Assembly: GCF_014297465.1 (NCBI RefSeq)
Contig: NZ_JACORT010000001.1
Span: 248,001-312,000, forward strand
Direction: 5' to 3'
Source: Ramlibacter cellulosilyticus
GTDB lineage: Bacteria > Pseudomonadota > Gammaproteobacteria > Burkholderiales > Burkholderiaceae_C
DNA: 64,000 bases
How positions within the stretch are numbered: position 1 is the first letter of the stretch; the number at the start of each line of letters is the position of its first letter. The notes under the pieces were generated by a model. The model was not told where the DNA came from. It made no database searches and saw only the letters and a list, made by a program, of their open reading frames with translations. The position numbers and the translations under genes were made by a program. Of this stretch, positions 1 to 9,122 are shown in pieces.

Positions 1-624
1 CTCGGACGTGTTCGGCCGCGCCCCGTGGATCATGTACACGTCGTGCAGCGACATCTCGCCGGGTTCGAGCTCCACGTCGACCGCCTGCGCCTCGTCGAAG
101 GCACCCGTCGCCATGCGCTGGTTCAGCGTGAGATCGATTCGGTCCTCGTGCAGGTGCGGATGCAGCGTGCGCGCGGCGTGCGAGCCGGGCACCACGCGCA
201 GGCAGCCGTTGCCGCGGTCGCTGGCTTCCAGCGCCACCCAGACCGTGCAGGTGGCCAGCGGACGGATCGGCCAGTAGTGGCCGTCCTGGTGCCAGGGCGT
301 CTCGTAGCCGTCCACCGGCGGCTTGCAGAACACGTGGCAGCCCCAGAGGATCACGTCCTCGCCGACGACGCCGGAGACCAGGTCGACGATCTCGGGGTCG
401 CGCGCCAGTTCCAGGAAGGCCGCGCTGCCGCGCACGCCTTCGCCGTTGTCGCCCTCGATGTGCGCGGACACCAGCTTCTCCGGCCGCACGCCCGGATTGC
501 GCGCGATGAGCTCGTCGAGCGCCTCGCGCATCGCGTTGGTGCGATCGCGCGGCAGCCGCCACGCGGGCTTCACCCAGCCGTCGCGTGCGTACCGGGCGAC
601 CTCGTCGGAGGAGAGGCTGGCCAT
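1..624 (-). CDS. Phytanoyl-CoA dioxygenase family protein, 3' end beyond window
   Basis: Predicted Fe(II)/2-oxoglutarate-dependent oxygenase of the PhyH family. The first 208 codons are present and the C-terminus lies outside the window. Reading inward from the ATG at 624, the HxD iron-binding motif is visible in WHQDGHYW, and the later IHGARPN segment carries the distal His and the Arg expected to hold 2-oxoglutarate. Substrate cannot be read from sequence; bacterial members hydroxylate many small metabolites. The start MASLSSDEV is chosen because the following DGWV/KPAW segment resembles the usual N-terminus of the family. The gene lies eight bases downstream of the CHRD lipoprotein gene on the same strand, so the two may be cotranscribed. 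Confidence 0.8.
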   Translation of the reverse strand, partial: MASLSSDEVARYARDGWVKPAWRLPRDRTNAMREALDELIARNPGVRPEKLVSAHIEGDNGEGVRGSAAFLELARDPEIVDLVSGVVGEDVILWGCHVFCKPPVDGYETPWHQDGHYWPIRPLATCTVWVALEASDRGNGCLRVVPGSHAARTLHPHLHEDRIDLTLNQRMATGAFDEAQAVDVELEPGEMSLHDVYMIHGARPNTSE

Positions 625-631
625 GCGCGGC

Positions 632-1063
632 TTACTTCGCGACGACCTGCCCGCGGATTTCCCCGCCCGGATGCGCGCGCGTATGCACGTTCACGTACCA
701 CCGCCCGGCGAGCAGGTCCGCTTCCTGCGCTTCGGTCAGCGTCGCTTCTCCCTTGATCGGGTCCGCTGGATTCGGGAAGGGGATCACGACGCCCGCGTTC
801 TGTCCCGAGCTGGCGGGGCCGTGGAAGTGCGCGGCCGTCGCGGGGCCGCTCAGGCCGTTGTAGGTGACGGTGTACGTCAGCTTGCGCGTTTGCTTGTTGT
901 ACAGGCCTTCGAGCTGCCCCCGGCCCGCGGTGTTCACGACCGGGACTTCCTCCGAGCCCGTCAAGCTGCCCCCGACGCGCACGTGGTTCCAGGGCATAGA
1001 GGCGCAGGCGGTGAGCAGAGCCGCGGCGGCCGTGGCAAGGATCAGTTTCTTGGATGTGTTCAT
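632..1063 (-). CDS. CHRD domain lipoprotein
   Basis: Small exported protein of 143 residues. The N-terminus has a lipoprotein signal ending in LLTAC, with the lipidated Cys at about residue 20, which is why the start MNTSKK at 1063 is preferred over an ATG 16 codons upstream. The rest is a single CHRD domain: GSLTGSEEVP at the start, AAHFHGPA in the middle and the ending NVHTRAHPGGEIRGQV are the signature blocks. CHRD domains occur in chordin and in many bacterial secreted proteins of unknown function. It probably sits in the periplasm or outer membrane. Function is unknown; neighbours give no pathway. Confidence 0.85.
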   Translation of the reverse strand: MNTSKKLILATAAAALLTACASMPWNHVRVGGSLTGSEEVPVVNTAGRGQLEGLYNKQTRKLTYTVTYNGLSGPATAAHFHGPASSGQNAGVVIPFPNPADPIKGEATLTEAQEADLLAGRWYVNVHTRAHPGGEIRGQVVAK

Positions 1064-1144
1064 GGCGTCCTCTTGGGTGGCGACAGTGCCACCCGCGAGA
1101 TTGCCATGCAATGGAGGCGGCGGCGAGAGGGATCCGCCCGACGC

Positions 1145-1837
1145 TCAGCGGCGGTGGTCGTGCGGGCCCGCCCCGTGTGCGTTCCCTTCCTCGTCGTCGT
1201 GGGGCGCGACGCCCTCGCGGGACTTGCGTTTCCAGTGGCGTCCGAGTTCCTCGTCGCGAGGAACGCCGTAGCCCTGGAAGTAGTTGCGGGACAAGGTCGC
1301 CTGCGCGCGCGGATCGCCCCCGTCGGCGGATTTCTTCAGCCACGCGATCGCGGTCGGCAGGTCCTTGCGCACACCCTGGCCAGCCTCGTAGGCGCCGTAC
1401 AACGCCAGCTGCGCTTTCGGTGCGCAGCGATCCCTGGAGGTCGCGGTGCGCTGGTACAGCGAGAAAGCCTTGGCGGGATCCTTCGGAGCGCCACCGAGGC
1501 CGTCCTTGTAGAAGTCGCCCAGCATGCATTGCGCCGGCACGGATCCGGCCTCCGCGGCCTTGCGGAACCACTGGAACGACTGCGCCAGGTCCTTGCGCAC
1601 CTGCTGGTTGCCGTTGAAGTAGACGAAGGCCAGCTCCACCTGCGCCGGCAGGTGGCCGAGCTCCGCCGCCTTGCGCAGGTGCACGTGCGCCTGCGCGAGG
1701 TCCAGCTTCTGCCCGGTCACGCCGCTGTTGATGCGCGCGAGCTCGTATTCCTTCAGCGCCTCGCCCGTCGCCGCCACCGCGGAGACGGACGCTGCCGTGC
1801 ACAGCACCAGCAGCGTCCTTCGTATCGCGGTGTGCAT
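1145..1837 (-). CDS. Sel1-repeat (TPR-like) exported protein
   Basis: Protein of 230 residues with a signal peptide (about residues 1-23, cleavage near SAVAA). It is followed by four to five Sel1-like repeats, recognisable from blocks such as AAELGHLPAQVELAFVY, AAEAGSVPAQCMLGDFY and SADGGDPRAQATLSRNY. Such alpha-solenoids mediate protein-protein contacts, often in the periplasm. The C-terminus is charged and His-rich. Its ATG overlaps the stop codon of the upstream metallo-beta-lactamase-fold gene (ATGA), so the two are probably translationally coupled and may work together. Specific function is not deducible. Confidence 0.8.
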   Translation of the reverse strand: MHTAIRRTLLVLCTAASVSAVAATGEALKEYELARINSGVTGQKLDLAQAHVHLRKAAELGHLPAQVELAFVYFNGNQQVRKDLAQSFQWFRKAAEAGSVPAQCMLGDFYKDGLGGAPKDPAKAFSLYQRTATSRDRCAPKAQLALYGAYEAGQGVRKDLPTAIAWLKKSADGGDPRAQATLSRNYFQGYGVPRDEELGRHWKRKSREGVAPHDDEEGNAHGAGPHDHRR

Positions 1838-4191
1838 CAGCGGAACGTCTGCGTCACGTCCGTGGGCACCACGATCTGGCTATCCCGCGTGAGGGACAGC
1901 GTGACCGTGCGGCCCGCGGCTATGGTCGCGAGGATCGCCTGCGCATCCGCCAGCGAGTTCAGGCGCACGGTGCGCAGGTACTCCGGCGGGTGGAAGGTGC
2001 CGCGCGCCGCATTCGTGGACTCGATCGGACCGCCCTGGTAGGTGATCGTCGTGCCCAGGCCGGGGCTCAGCTGCGTGAAGCCGTTCGGCAGGAAGCCGTG
2101 GTAGACCGGGTCCTGGACGTCGATCGCCACCTGCACGAAGAAGCCGCCCGGGTCGTTGGTGTAGCCGTCGGTGGCGTTCGGGATGCCGTTGGCGAGCAGC
2201 GGGATGCGCGGGTTCTTGTTCTGCGCGCCCACGAAGCCCTGGATGATCTTGCCGCCATCGAGCAGCTTCGCCTGCACGTTCACGAGCCCCGTCTCGCGCC
2301 CCGGCTTGAACGGGCCGGAGGTCTCGATGCTCTTGTAGCGCGTGTTGGCGGTGTCGCTCGCGGCGTACGTGATCACAGAGCGGCGCTTCTCCAGCTGGTT
2401 GGCGAACTCGGTCGTGATGTTCACGCCGTTGACCACCGGCGAGTCGAACACGCGGGAGCGCAGCGCGTCCAGCATCGTGAGCTGCTGGTTCACGTTGGCC
2501 GGGTCGCGGTTGTAGGCCTTCAGCGCCTGGTACACCTCGACGATCGGGAACTGGTTCGTGTGCTGGGGCGACACGAAGTCGGTGTCGATCGTGCTTTGCA
2601 GGTAGCTGAAGCCGTGCTGCCAGGCGAGGCGGCGCCAGCCGTTGGCCGCGGTCGGCGACTCCATGCCGTTGACGCCGTAGCCACCGTGGTAGCCGAAGGT
2701 GTAGAACTTGCCGTCGACGGGGTTCTTCACCTTGAACAGCATGTTGGTGGTGCCGGTGGTGTGGCCGGGCGACCAGATCACCTTGATCTGCACGTTGCCG
2801 TAGTCGTACCACTTGTCGAACTCGTAGTAGTTCGTGGTGCGTTCGCGGATCTCGGTTTCGGAAGCGGGCAGCGTGGGCGCGATGTTCCACTGGTTGCCCT
2901 GCAGGTCCGCCGTGATGCCGACGATGTCTTCCTTGGACCCCCACAGGCGCAGCGGCTTGCCCGCGTTGTCCATCATGCGGACCTGTTCGACGATGGTGCC
3001 GTAGTGGTCCCCGTGGGCGTGCGTGAGCCAGCTGTCGGTCACGGAGCGCGGGTCGAGGCCCAGGAGCTCCATGTTCTTCCAGTACTGGTAGCCGCTGTTG
3101 GGCCAGCCGGCGTCGACCTTGATCACGCGGTCGTCCGACGGGTCGGCCGTGCCCATGTCGGCCTTCAGCACGTACGAAGCGACTTCGTTGTCGCCCACGT
3201 AGTACATGGTGTTCTTCACCATCTCGAAAGGCTCGGTGCTGCGCGTGTACGGCGCCTGCGTGACGCCGGTGGCGTTGATGGTCGCGAAGGGCTGGCCGGA
3301 GACGGGGTCGTTGCCCTTGTCCGCCAGCAGCGGGCTCTGCGTGGGCACGTCCCACACGGGCTTGCCGTCGGAGGTGGTCTTCGGCGTGAAATACCAGATC
3401 GCGACGACCTTCGCCTTGTCGGCGTTCTGGTAGTTGTTGTCGAACAGCAGGTAGGCGGCCTGGCGCGACGTGGTGGCGTAGTTGTAGTCGGCGGTGACCG
3501 GAATGGACGCGAAGTCCGATGCGGCGCTCTTGCCGTAGTCGGACGTGTCGACGTTGAACACCTTCACGTCGGCGGAGACGGCGTACGTCTCCTCGTAGCG
3601 CTTGATCGGCGAGGCGTAGGCGCGGCTGGCCATGTCGGCCGTCACGATGCGGCCGTCGCCCACGGTGATGCTGCCGGAGCCCTTGGCATACACCCAGCCG
3701 GCGGCGACCATCGGGCCGGGAACGCCCTCGTTGCGCGTGACGGAGGCGCCGTACTTCGCCAGGTTGAACTGGGCGGCGGCGGAACTGCCCTTGGCGAGGA
3801 TGACGTTGAAGGTCCGCGCCGCGTCCTCGGCCAGCTTCGCGGTGTTCGCCTCGGTGCCGGGCACCCAGTCCACCAGGTTGCCGGGCACCAGCGTGGCGCG
3901 CAGCGCGGTGACCTTGGCGGGATCCACGGGCGGTGTCTTGAGCGTGACGACGCCGGAGGCGGTCATGACGGGAACGCTGACGCTCTGGTCGGCGGCCGTG
4001 GTCGGCGCGCCCCAGACGAGGCCCGCTGAACGGAAGCTCTTGGTGATGTCGGGTGCCGGCGCGGGCGCGGGCGCAGGAGCCGGGGCGCCGACGTCGATGC
4101 CGCCGCCACCGCCGCCACCGCCGCAGCCGACGAGCGCGGCGGATGCGAAAAGCGCGGTCAGCAGGCTGCTGGGCCTGGTTGCTGTATGCAC
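1837..4191 (-). CDS. Large metallo-beta-lactamase-fold lipoprotein
   Basis: Predicted exported hydrolase of 784 residues. A lipoprotein signal ends at Cys23 (AALVGC), followed by a run of Gly and an Ala-Pro repeat linker to about residue 47. The metal-binding motif THAHGDHYGT and the later SPGHTTGTTN match the zinc ligands of the metallo-beta-lactamase fold; roughly 300 residues precede the first motif and 300 follow the second, so this is far longer than a simple hydrolase. Substrate is unknown. It is translationally coupled to the Sel1-repeat gene. A LacI-type palindrome lies 49-60 bases upstream of its start, in the interval shared with the divergent LacI gene, so it may belong to that regulon. 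Confidence 0.75.
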   Translation of the reverse strand: MHTATRPSSLLTALFASAALVGCGGGGGGGGIDVGAPAPAPAPAPAPDITKSFRSAGLVWGAPTTAADQSVSVPVMTASGVVTLKTPPVDPAKVTALRATLVPGNLVDWVPGTEANTAKLAEDAARTFNVILAKGSSAAAQFNLAKYGASVTRNEGVPGPMVAAGWVYAKGSGSITVGDGRIVTADMASRAYASPIKRYEETYAVSADVKVFNVDTSDYGKSAASDFASIPVTADYNYATTSRQAAYLLFDNNYQNADKAKVVAIWYFTPKTTSDGKPVWDVPTQSPLLADKGNDPVSGQPFATINATGVTQAPYTRSTEPFEMVKNTMYYVGDNEVASYVLKADMGTADPSDDRVIKVDAGWPNSGYQYWKNMELLGLDPRSVTDSWLTHAHGDHYGTIVEQVRMMDNAGKPLRLWGSKEDIVGITADLQGNQWNIAPTLPASETEIRERTTNYYEFDKWYDYGNVQIKVIWSPGHTTGTTNMLFKVKNPVDGKFYTFGYHGGYGVNGMESPTAANGWRRLAWQHGFSYLQSTIDTDFVSPQHTNQFPIVEVYQALKAYNRDPANVNQQLTMLDALRSRVFDSPVVNGVNITTEFANQLEKRRSVITYAASDTANTRYKSIETSGPFKPGRETGLVNVQAKLLDGGKIIQGFVGAQNKNPRIPLLANGIPNATDGYTNDPGGFFVQVAIDVQDPVYHGFLPNGFTQLSPGLGTTITYQGGPIESTNAARGTFHPPEYLRTVRLNSLADAQAILATIAAGRTVTLSLTRDSQIVVPTDVTQTFR

Positions 4192-4240
4192 GATGAATCC
4201 TTGTGGGTTGAGATGGGAACGCTGCGCAGCGCCGAGGGAT

Positions 4241-4252
4241 GTTAACGTTAAC
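4241..4252. promoter_or_regulatory. Candidate LacI-family operator
   Basis: Perfect 12-base palindrome GTTAACGTTAAC in the divergent interval between the metallo-hydrolase gene and the LacI regulator gene. LacI-family proteins bind such short palindromes with a central CpG. A near copy (GTTAACGTTGCC) lies upstream of kdgD at 15694-15705, inside the sugar-acid cluster. Confidence 0.6.
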
Positions 4253-4306
4253 CAACCGCCGCCTCCGTGAGGGAAATCCCGCGCCTGCCCCTGCTAGCAT
4301 CGGCAC

Positions 4307-5389
4307 ATGCCGTCGAGAAAAGCGTCCGCCCCCGTCACTACCGCGAATCGCGGCCCCACGGCGAAGGCGACGATCCGCGACGTCGCGGCGCTCGCCGGCG
4401 TGTCGCTCATGACGGTGTCGCGCGCCATGAAGCAGCCGCAGCAGCTCGCGCCGGAGACGCTGGCGCGCGTGCGCGCCGCGATGGACCAGGTGGGTTACGT
4501 GCCGAACATGGCTGCGGTGAGCCTGCGGCTGTCGCAGACGCGGCTCGTCGCGGCGATCGTGCCGACGCTCGCGACGCACGTGTTCGACACCATGCTCGCG
4601 GCCCTGACCGCCGCGCTGGCGAAGGAGGGCTATGAAGTCCTGATCGGCCAGACGCAATACCAGCCCGGGCGCGAAGTCGACCTGGTGCGCACGACGCTGG
4701 GCCGGCGGCCCGACGGCATCCTCGTCACCGGCTCGGTGCAGGACAAGACGGTGCGCAACCTGCTCGCCGCCTCGGGCATCCCGGTGATCGAGGCCGGCGA
4801 CCTGGTGCGCAACCACGTCGACATGGCCGTCGGCATGTCCAACGAGAAGCTGGGCGCCGCCGTCTGCAGCCATCTCGCCGGCCTCGGCCACCAGCGGCTC
4901 GCGATCTTCAGCGGCGACGACGACCGCGCGCAGCGCCGCAACAAGGCTTTCGCTCGTGAAGCCGCGCGGCTGGGCCTGCCGCCGGTGCACGTCGTGCTGG
5001 TGCCGCCGCCGACCAGCCATCCCGTCGGCCGCAAGCTGATGGCCGACCTGCTCGATCACGGCCCGCGGGTCGACGCGATCTACTGCGGCTCCGACATGAC
5101 CGCGGCCGGCGTGCTGAGCGAATGCCGCGAGCGCGGCATCGCGGTGCCGGGCGAGATCGCGGTGATCGGCACCGGCGACACCGACTTCGCGCAGGCCCTC
5201 TACCCGCCGCTCACCTCCGTGCGCGTGGACGGCGCCCGCATCGGCGAATGCGCGGCCGCGATGTTCCTGGAGCGCTTCGCGGGGAAGCCGCAGGAGCAGA
5301 AGAGCGTGGACGTGGGGTTCACGATCGTGGAGAGGGAGAGTACGCGGATGGAATCATCTGCCCGCCAACGGGAGTCATCGCGGGCTTGA
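4307..5389 (+). CDS. LacI-family transcriptional regulator
   Basis: Repressor-type regulator of 360 residues. The helix-turn-helix is at about residues 23-70 (ATIRDVAALAGVSLMTVSRA followed by the hinge region), and the rest is a periplasmic-binding-protein-like effector domain (LVAAIVPTLATHVFDTML onward), as in GntR/GulR-type sugar-acid regulators. It is divergent from the metallo-hydrolase gene and convergent with the aldarate operon that ends at 5499. The palindrome at 4241-4252 fits autoregulation; the similar site before kdgD suggests it senses an aldarate or keto-deoxy sugar acid. Ligand assignment is inference. Confidence 0.9.
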   Translation: MPSRKASAPVTTANRGPTAKATIRDVAALAGVSLMTVSRAMKQPQQLAPETLARVRAAMDQVGYVPNMAAVSLRLSQTRLVAAIVPTLATHVFDTMLAALTAALAKEGYEVLIGQTQYQPGREVDLVRTTLGRRPDGILVTGSVQDKTVRNLLAASGIPVIEAGDLVRNHVDMAVGMSNEKLGAAVCSHLAGLGHQRLAIFSGDDDRAQRRNKAFAREAARLGLPPVHVVLVPPPTSHPVGRKLMADLLDHGPRVDAIYCGSDMTAAGVLSECRERGIAVPGEIAVIGTGDTDFAQALYPPLTSVRVDGARIGECAAAMFLERFAGKPQEQKSVDVGFTIVERESTRMESSARQRESSRA

Positions 5390-5415
5390 CCTCGGGTCGA
5401 TGCGATTCCCCCGCG

Positions 5416-5493
5416 GTAGGCTGGGTTGCGCGTGAGCGCACACCAGCGTTGCGCGAAAAGCGCTGGGGTTCGCTGGCGCGAAACCCAGCCTAC
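5416..5493. repeat. Dispersed inverted repeat, GTAGGCTGGGTT family
   Basis: Inverted repeat with arms GTAGGCTGGGTT (5416-5427) and AACCCAGCCTAC (5482-5493), lying between convergent genes. The same arm recurs at 22279-22378 and 25984-25997. It may form a hairpin in the transcripts. Confidence 0.75.
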
Positions 5494-5498
5494 GCGTC

Positions 5499-6473
5499 CT
5501 ACTCCGCCTTGATGCCGCCGTCGCGGATCAGCCGCCCCAGCCGGGCCGACTCCGCACGCAGGAAAGCTGCCAGCGGCTCGCCGGAAACGAGCGCCTCCGG
5601 CGCCGCCATTCCCAGCGTCTCCACCTGCTCCCGCAGCTCCGGCGCACGCCGCGCCTTCTCCCACGCACCCACCAGCGTCGCAATGCGCGCAGGAGGTGTC
5701 GCCGCCGGCGCGAACACGACCTGCCAGGCGATGTACTCGAAACCCGAGACGCCCGACTCGGCCACGGTGGGCACGTCCGGCAACCCCGCCATGCGCTCGC
5801 GGGACGTCACCGCCAGCAGCCGCAGCGTGCCCGCGCGTGCATGTCGCAACGCCACGTTGGGTGCCGTGAACATCACCTGAATCTCGCCGGAGAGCAGGTC
5901 GGCCACCGCCTGGCCTTCGCCCTTGTACGGCACGTGGTGCATCTTCACGCCCAGCGCCTCGCAGAACAGCTCCGTGCACAGATGCGAGGACGAGCCGCTG
6001 CCGCCGGATCCGTACGACACGCCACGCGTTCGCGACCGCGCCAGGTCCCGCAGTTCGCCGACGTTCCTCGCGCGCACGGAGGGATGCACCGCCAGCACGA
6101 ACGCGCCGGCGCCGAGCATGCTCACCGGCACGAGGTCGGTCGCCGGGTCGTAGCCGAGCTTCATCAGGTGCGGTGCGGCGGAGATCGCCGCCGGGCCGGA
6201 CACGAGCAGCGTGTGCGCATCGGCGGCCGCACGCACCACCGCTTCCGCTGCCAGCGTGCCGCTGGCACCCGGCCGGTTCTCGACGACGAAGGATGGCCCC
6301 AGCGCCGCGCCCATGCCCTTGCCATAGAGTCGGGCGAGGAAGTCGCCCGGGCCCCCGGGCGGCGCGCCGACGACCAGCTTCACCGTGTGCGACGGATACG
6401 CTTCCGCCCGGGCGAGCGGCGCCAGCGCCGCAGCGGCACCGGCGATCAACAGGCTCCGCCGGTCCGCGCGCAC
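5499..6473 (-). CDS. Tripartite tricarboxylate transporter (Bug) substrate-binding protein
   Basis: Periplasmic solute receptor of the Bug/TctC family, 324 residues with a GTG start at 6473. That start leaves two bases after the garD stop codon and gives a signal peptide with an RR pair followed by a hydrophobic stretch ending LARAEA. Family hallmarks: VKLVVGAPPGGPGDFLAR near the N-terminus, VVENRPGASG, GLPDVPTVAESG and the final segment. Bug proteins bind carboxylates between two lobes. Last gene of the aldarate catabolic run, so the ligand is probably an aldarate or related sugar acid. No TctA/TctB membrane genes are in the window. Confidence 0.9.
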   Translation of the reverse strand: MRADRRSLLIAGAAAALAPLARAEAYPSHTVKLVVGAPPGGPGDFLARLYGKGMGAALGPSFVVENRPGASGTLAAEAVVRAAADAHTLLVSGPAAISAAPHLMKLGYDPATDLVPVSMLGAGAFVLAVHPSVRARNVGELRDLARSRTRGVSYGSGGSGSSSHLCTELFCEALGVKMHHVPYKGEGQAVADLLSGEIQVMFTAPNVALRHARAGTLRLLAVTSRERMAGLPDVPTVAESGVSGFEYIAWQVVFAPAATPPARIATLVGAWEKARRAPELREQVETLGMAAPEALVSGEPLAAFLRAESARLGRLIRDGGIKAE

Positions 6474-6475
6474 GA

Positions 6476-8029
6476 TCAGGTCACCGGCGCCGGATTGAAC
6501 AGCACCAGCTGGTTGTGCAGCTTCCACTGCTCGGCCCAGGTCTTCTTGCGGCCGCTCGCCACGTCCAGCATGAGGCGGAACAGTTCCCAGCCCACTTCCT
6601 CGATCGTGGCCTTGCCTTCGGCGATGGTGCCGGCGTTCACGTCCATCAGGTCGTGCCAGCGCCTTGCGAGGTCCGAGCGCGTCGCGACCTTGATGACGGG
6701 CACTTCGGCCAGCCCGTAGGGCGTGCCGCGGCCGGTGGTGAACACGTGCAGGTTCATGCCGGCGGCCAGCTGCAGCGTGCCGCAGATGAAGTCGCTGGCC
6801 GGCGTGGCCGCATAGACCAGGCCCTTCTGCTGCAGCTTCTCGCCGGGGGAAAGCACGCCGGCTATCCGCGAACTGCCCGACTTGACGATCGAGCCCATCG
6901 CCTTCTCGACGATGTTGGCGAGGCCGCCCTTCTTGTTGCCGGGGGTCGTGTTGGCGCTGCGGTCGACGGATCCGCGCTTCAGGTATTCGTCGTACCAGCC
7001 CATCTCGCGCACGATGGCCTGCGCGATCTCGGGCGTCGCCGCGCGCGCGGTGAGCTGGGCGACGCCGTCGCGCACCTCGGTGGTCTCGGAGAACATGATC
7101 GTGGCGCCCGCGCGCACCAGCAGGTCGGCGCAGAAGCCGACGGCGGGGTTCGCGGTGACGCCGGAGAAGGCATCGCTGCCGCCGCACTGCACGCCGACCA
7201 CCAGTTCGCTGGCGGGCACCGTCTCGCGGCGACGCCTGTTCAATCGCTCGAGATGCACGGTGGCCTGTCGCATGATCGATTCGACCATCGACATGAAGCC
7301 GACGTGCGCCTCGTCCTGCAGGCACACCACGTCGAGCTCGGGTGCTTCGCCGCGTGCATCGGAGATCGGGATCGTGCCGGGCGGCAGCAGGCGTTCGGGC
7401 TGCAGCTTCTCGCAGCCCAGGCTCACGACCATCACCTCGCCGCCGAAGTTGGGGTTGAGGCTGATGTTGCGCAGCGTGCGGATCGGAATCACCGCATCGG
7501 GCGCATCGATCGCCACGCCGCAGCCGTACCCGTGCTCCAGCGCCACCACGTCGTCGACGTTCGGGTAGCGCGGGAGCAGCTCGCGCTTGATGCGCTCCAC
7601 GGCGAACGCGGTCACGCCCGCGACGCACTGCACGCTCTGCGTGATCGCGAGGATGTTGCGCGTGCCGACCGAGCCGTCCGGGTTGCGGAATCCCTCGAAG
7701 GTGTAGCCCTCCAGCGGCGGCTGCGGCTCGCGCTGCGCGGTGGCGAAGGGCAGGTCTTCCAGCGTGCGCGCCTCCGGCATGCGCAGCAGGCGCTCGTGCA
7801 CCCAGCTGCCCGCGGGGATGTCCTTCTCGGCATAGCCGATGGGCACGTTGTAGCGGCGCACGGCCGCCCCGGCGGGGATGTCCACCAGGGCCACCTTGTG
7901 CCCCTGCGGCACCTTGTCGCGCAGGGTCAGGCCGGACGGGAAGGTCGTGCCCGGAGGCAGCCCGCCGTCATTGGCCACGATGGCGACGTTGTCCGCCGCA
8001 TGCATCGTGATGTAGAGGGGTTCGCTCAT
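6476..8029 (-). CDS. garD: Galactarate dehydratase
   Basis: Converts galactarate (meso-galactarate) to 5-dehydro-4-deoxyglucarate with loss of water; an iron-dependent enzyme of the UxaA/GarD family. At 517 residues it is full length and matches the remembered Escherichia coli GarD along its whole length: the SAF domain at about 10-90 (VALVDIPAG), [60 protein letters not shown] and the ending [13 protein letters not shown]. The start abuts the stop of the upstream receptor gene. Altronate dehydratase is the alternative, but the N-terminal domain and C-terminus favour GarD. Entry step for galacturonate-derived galactarate. Confidence 0.93.
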   Translation of the reverse strand: MSEPLYITMHAADNVAIVANDGGLPPGTTFPSGLTLRDKVPQGHKVALVDIPAGAAVRRYNVPIGYAEKDIPAGSWVHERLLRMPEARTLEDLPFATAQREPQPPLEGYTFEGFRNPDGSVGTRNILAITQSVQCVAGVTAFAVERIKRELLPRYPNVDDVVALEHGYGCGVAIDAPDAVIPIRTLRNISLNPNFGGEVMVVSLGCEKLQPERLLPPGTIPISDARGEAPELDVVCLQDEAHVGFMSMVESIMRQATVHLERLNRRRRETVPASELVVGVQCGGSDAFSGVTANPAVGFCADLLVRAGATIMFSETTEVRDGVAQLTARAATPEIAQAIVREMGWYDEYLKRGSVDRSANTTPGNKKGGLANIVEKAMGSIVKSGSSRIAGVLSPGEKLQQKGLVYAATPASDFICGTLQLAAGMNLHVFTTGRGTPYGLAEVPVIKVATRSDLARRWHDLMDVNAGTIAEGKATIEEVGWELFRLMLDVASGRKKTWAEQWKLHNQLVLFNPAPVT

Positions 8030-8998
8030 TTACTCGGCTTTGATGTTGGCGGCGGCAACCACCTGCGCCCAGCGGCGCCGCTCCTTCTCGAAGAACTGGT
8101 CCTGCTGCGCGGGGCTCATGGTCACCACCTCGGCGCCCTGGCCGGCGAGGCGGGCCCGCACTTCGGGATTGCGGATGGCGGCGATGAGTTCCGCGTTGAG
8201 GCGCTGGACGACGGATTCCGGCGTGCCGCGTGGGACGAGCACGCCCTGCCAGGTGCCGGACTCGAAGCCGGGCACGCCCTGCTCGGCGATCGTCGGCGTC
8301 TCGCCGATCAAGGGCATGCGCGTGCCCTTGGACACGCCCAGCAGCTTGAGCTTGCCGCCCTGCACGTGCGGGTAGGTCGCCAGCATGCCGTTCATCATCA
8401 CCTGGCACTGGCCGCCCACGGTGTCCGTGATCGCCTGGCTGCCGCCCTTGTAGGGCACGTACTGCCAGCGCGCGCCGCTCGCCTGCGCCAGGGCCACGCC
8501 CGCGAGGTGCGGCGCCCCGCCGGTGCCGCTGACCGCGAAGTTCAGGTCCTTCTGCTTCGACAGCGCCACCAGCTCCTTGAGGTTGTTGGCGGGCACCGAC
8601 GGGTGCACCACCAGCAGGTGGGGCGAGTAGGCGAGCATGGTCACGCCGCGCAGGTCCTTCGACGGGTCGAAGGCCAGCTTCGGGTACATGGAGGGCGAGA
8701 TGGACAGCGCGCCCACGTCGCACAGCAGCAGGTTGTAGCCGTCGGGGTTGGACTTCGCGACGAGGTCGGCGCCCAGGTTGCCGTTGGCGCCGGGCTTGTT
8801 GTCGACGATCACCGACTGCTTCAGCGATTCCGAGAGGACGTTGCTGATGGCGCGCGAGATGATGTCGGAAGAGCCGCCCGGGGGGTAGGGGACGACGATG
8901 CGGATGGGCTTGGACGGGAACTTGTCGGACTGGGCGAAGGCGGGGGCGGCGATGCCCGCGGCGGCGCCCAGCAGGATCGTGCGTCGTTGGATGGTCAC
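8030..8998 (-). CDS. Tripartite tricarboxylate transporter (Bug) substrate-binding protein
   Basis: Periplasmic receptor of 322 residues. The signal peptide begins MTIQRRTILLGAAAG and ends at AFAQ; the RR pair is typical of this family and may allow Tat export. Conserved blocks include [36 protein letters not shown] and IGETPTIAEQGVPGFE. Position directly before garD in one operon points to aldarate or sugar-acid binding. Stop codon and garD start are adjacent with no gap, consistent with coupled translation. Substrate not determined. Confidence 0.9.
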   Translation of the reverse strand: MTIQRRTILLGAAAGIAAPAFAQSDKFPSKPIRIVVPYPPGGSSDIISRAISNVLSESLKQSVIVDNKPGANGNLGADLVAKSNPDGYNLLLCDVGALSISPSMYPKLAFDPSKDLRGVTMLAYSPHLLVVHPSVPANNLKELVALSKQKDLNFAVSGTGGAPHLAGVALAQASGARWQYVPYKGGSQAITDTVGGQCQVMMNGMLATYPHVQGGKLKLLGVSKGTRMPLIGETPTIAEQGVPGFESGTWQGVLVPRGTPESVVQRLNAELIAAIRNPEVRARLAGQGAEVVTMSPAQQDQFFEKERRRWAQVVAAANIKAE

Positions 8999-9017
8999 TG
9001 GCTTGTCTCCTGATGGT

Positions 9018-9098
9018 TGTCATTGCGGGCTTGACCCGCAATCCATGGGGCGCCTCGACGAGGGGCCCCATGGATCCCGGGCCTAGCCCGGGATGACA
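9018..9098. repeat. Intergenic palindromic repeat, TCATTGCGGG/CCCGGGATGACA type
   Basis: Nested inverted repeats fill the gap between the receptor and garR: a GCGGG..CCCGC stem, a CCATGGGG..CCCCATGG stem and a CCCGGGC..GCCCGGG stem, bounded by TGTCA and TGACA. This is the layout of the small palindromic units scattered through many proteobacterial genomes. It lies inside the operon and could affect mRNA processing. Confidence 0.7.
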
Positions 9099-9122
9099 AG
9101 GGTGGGTGGGTTGTTCTCTCTC

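Noticed and set aside
6173..9013. Open frame of 946 codons on the plus strand
   Set aside because: Antisense to garD and two Bug receptor genes with clear family motifs; a GC-driven shadow.
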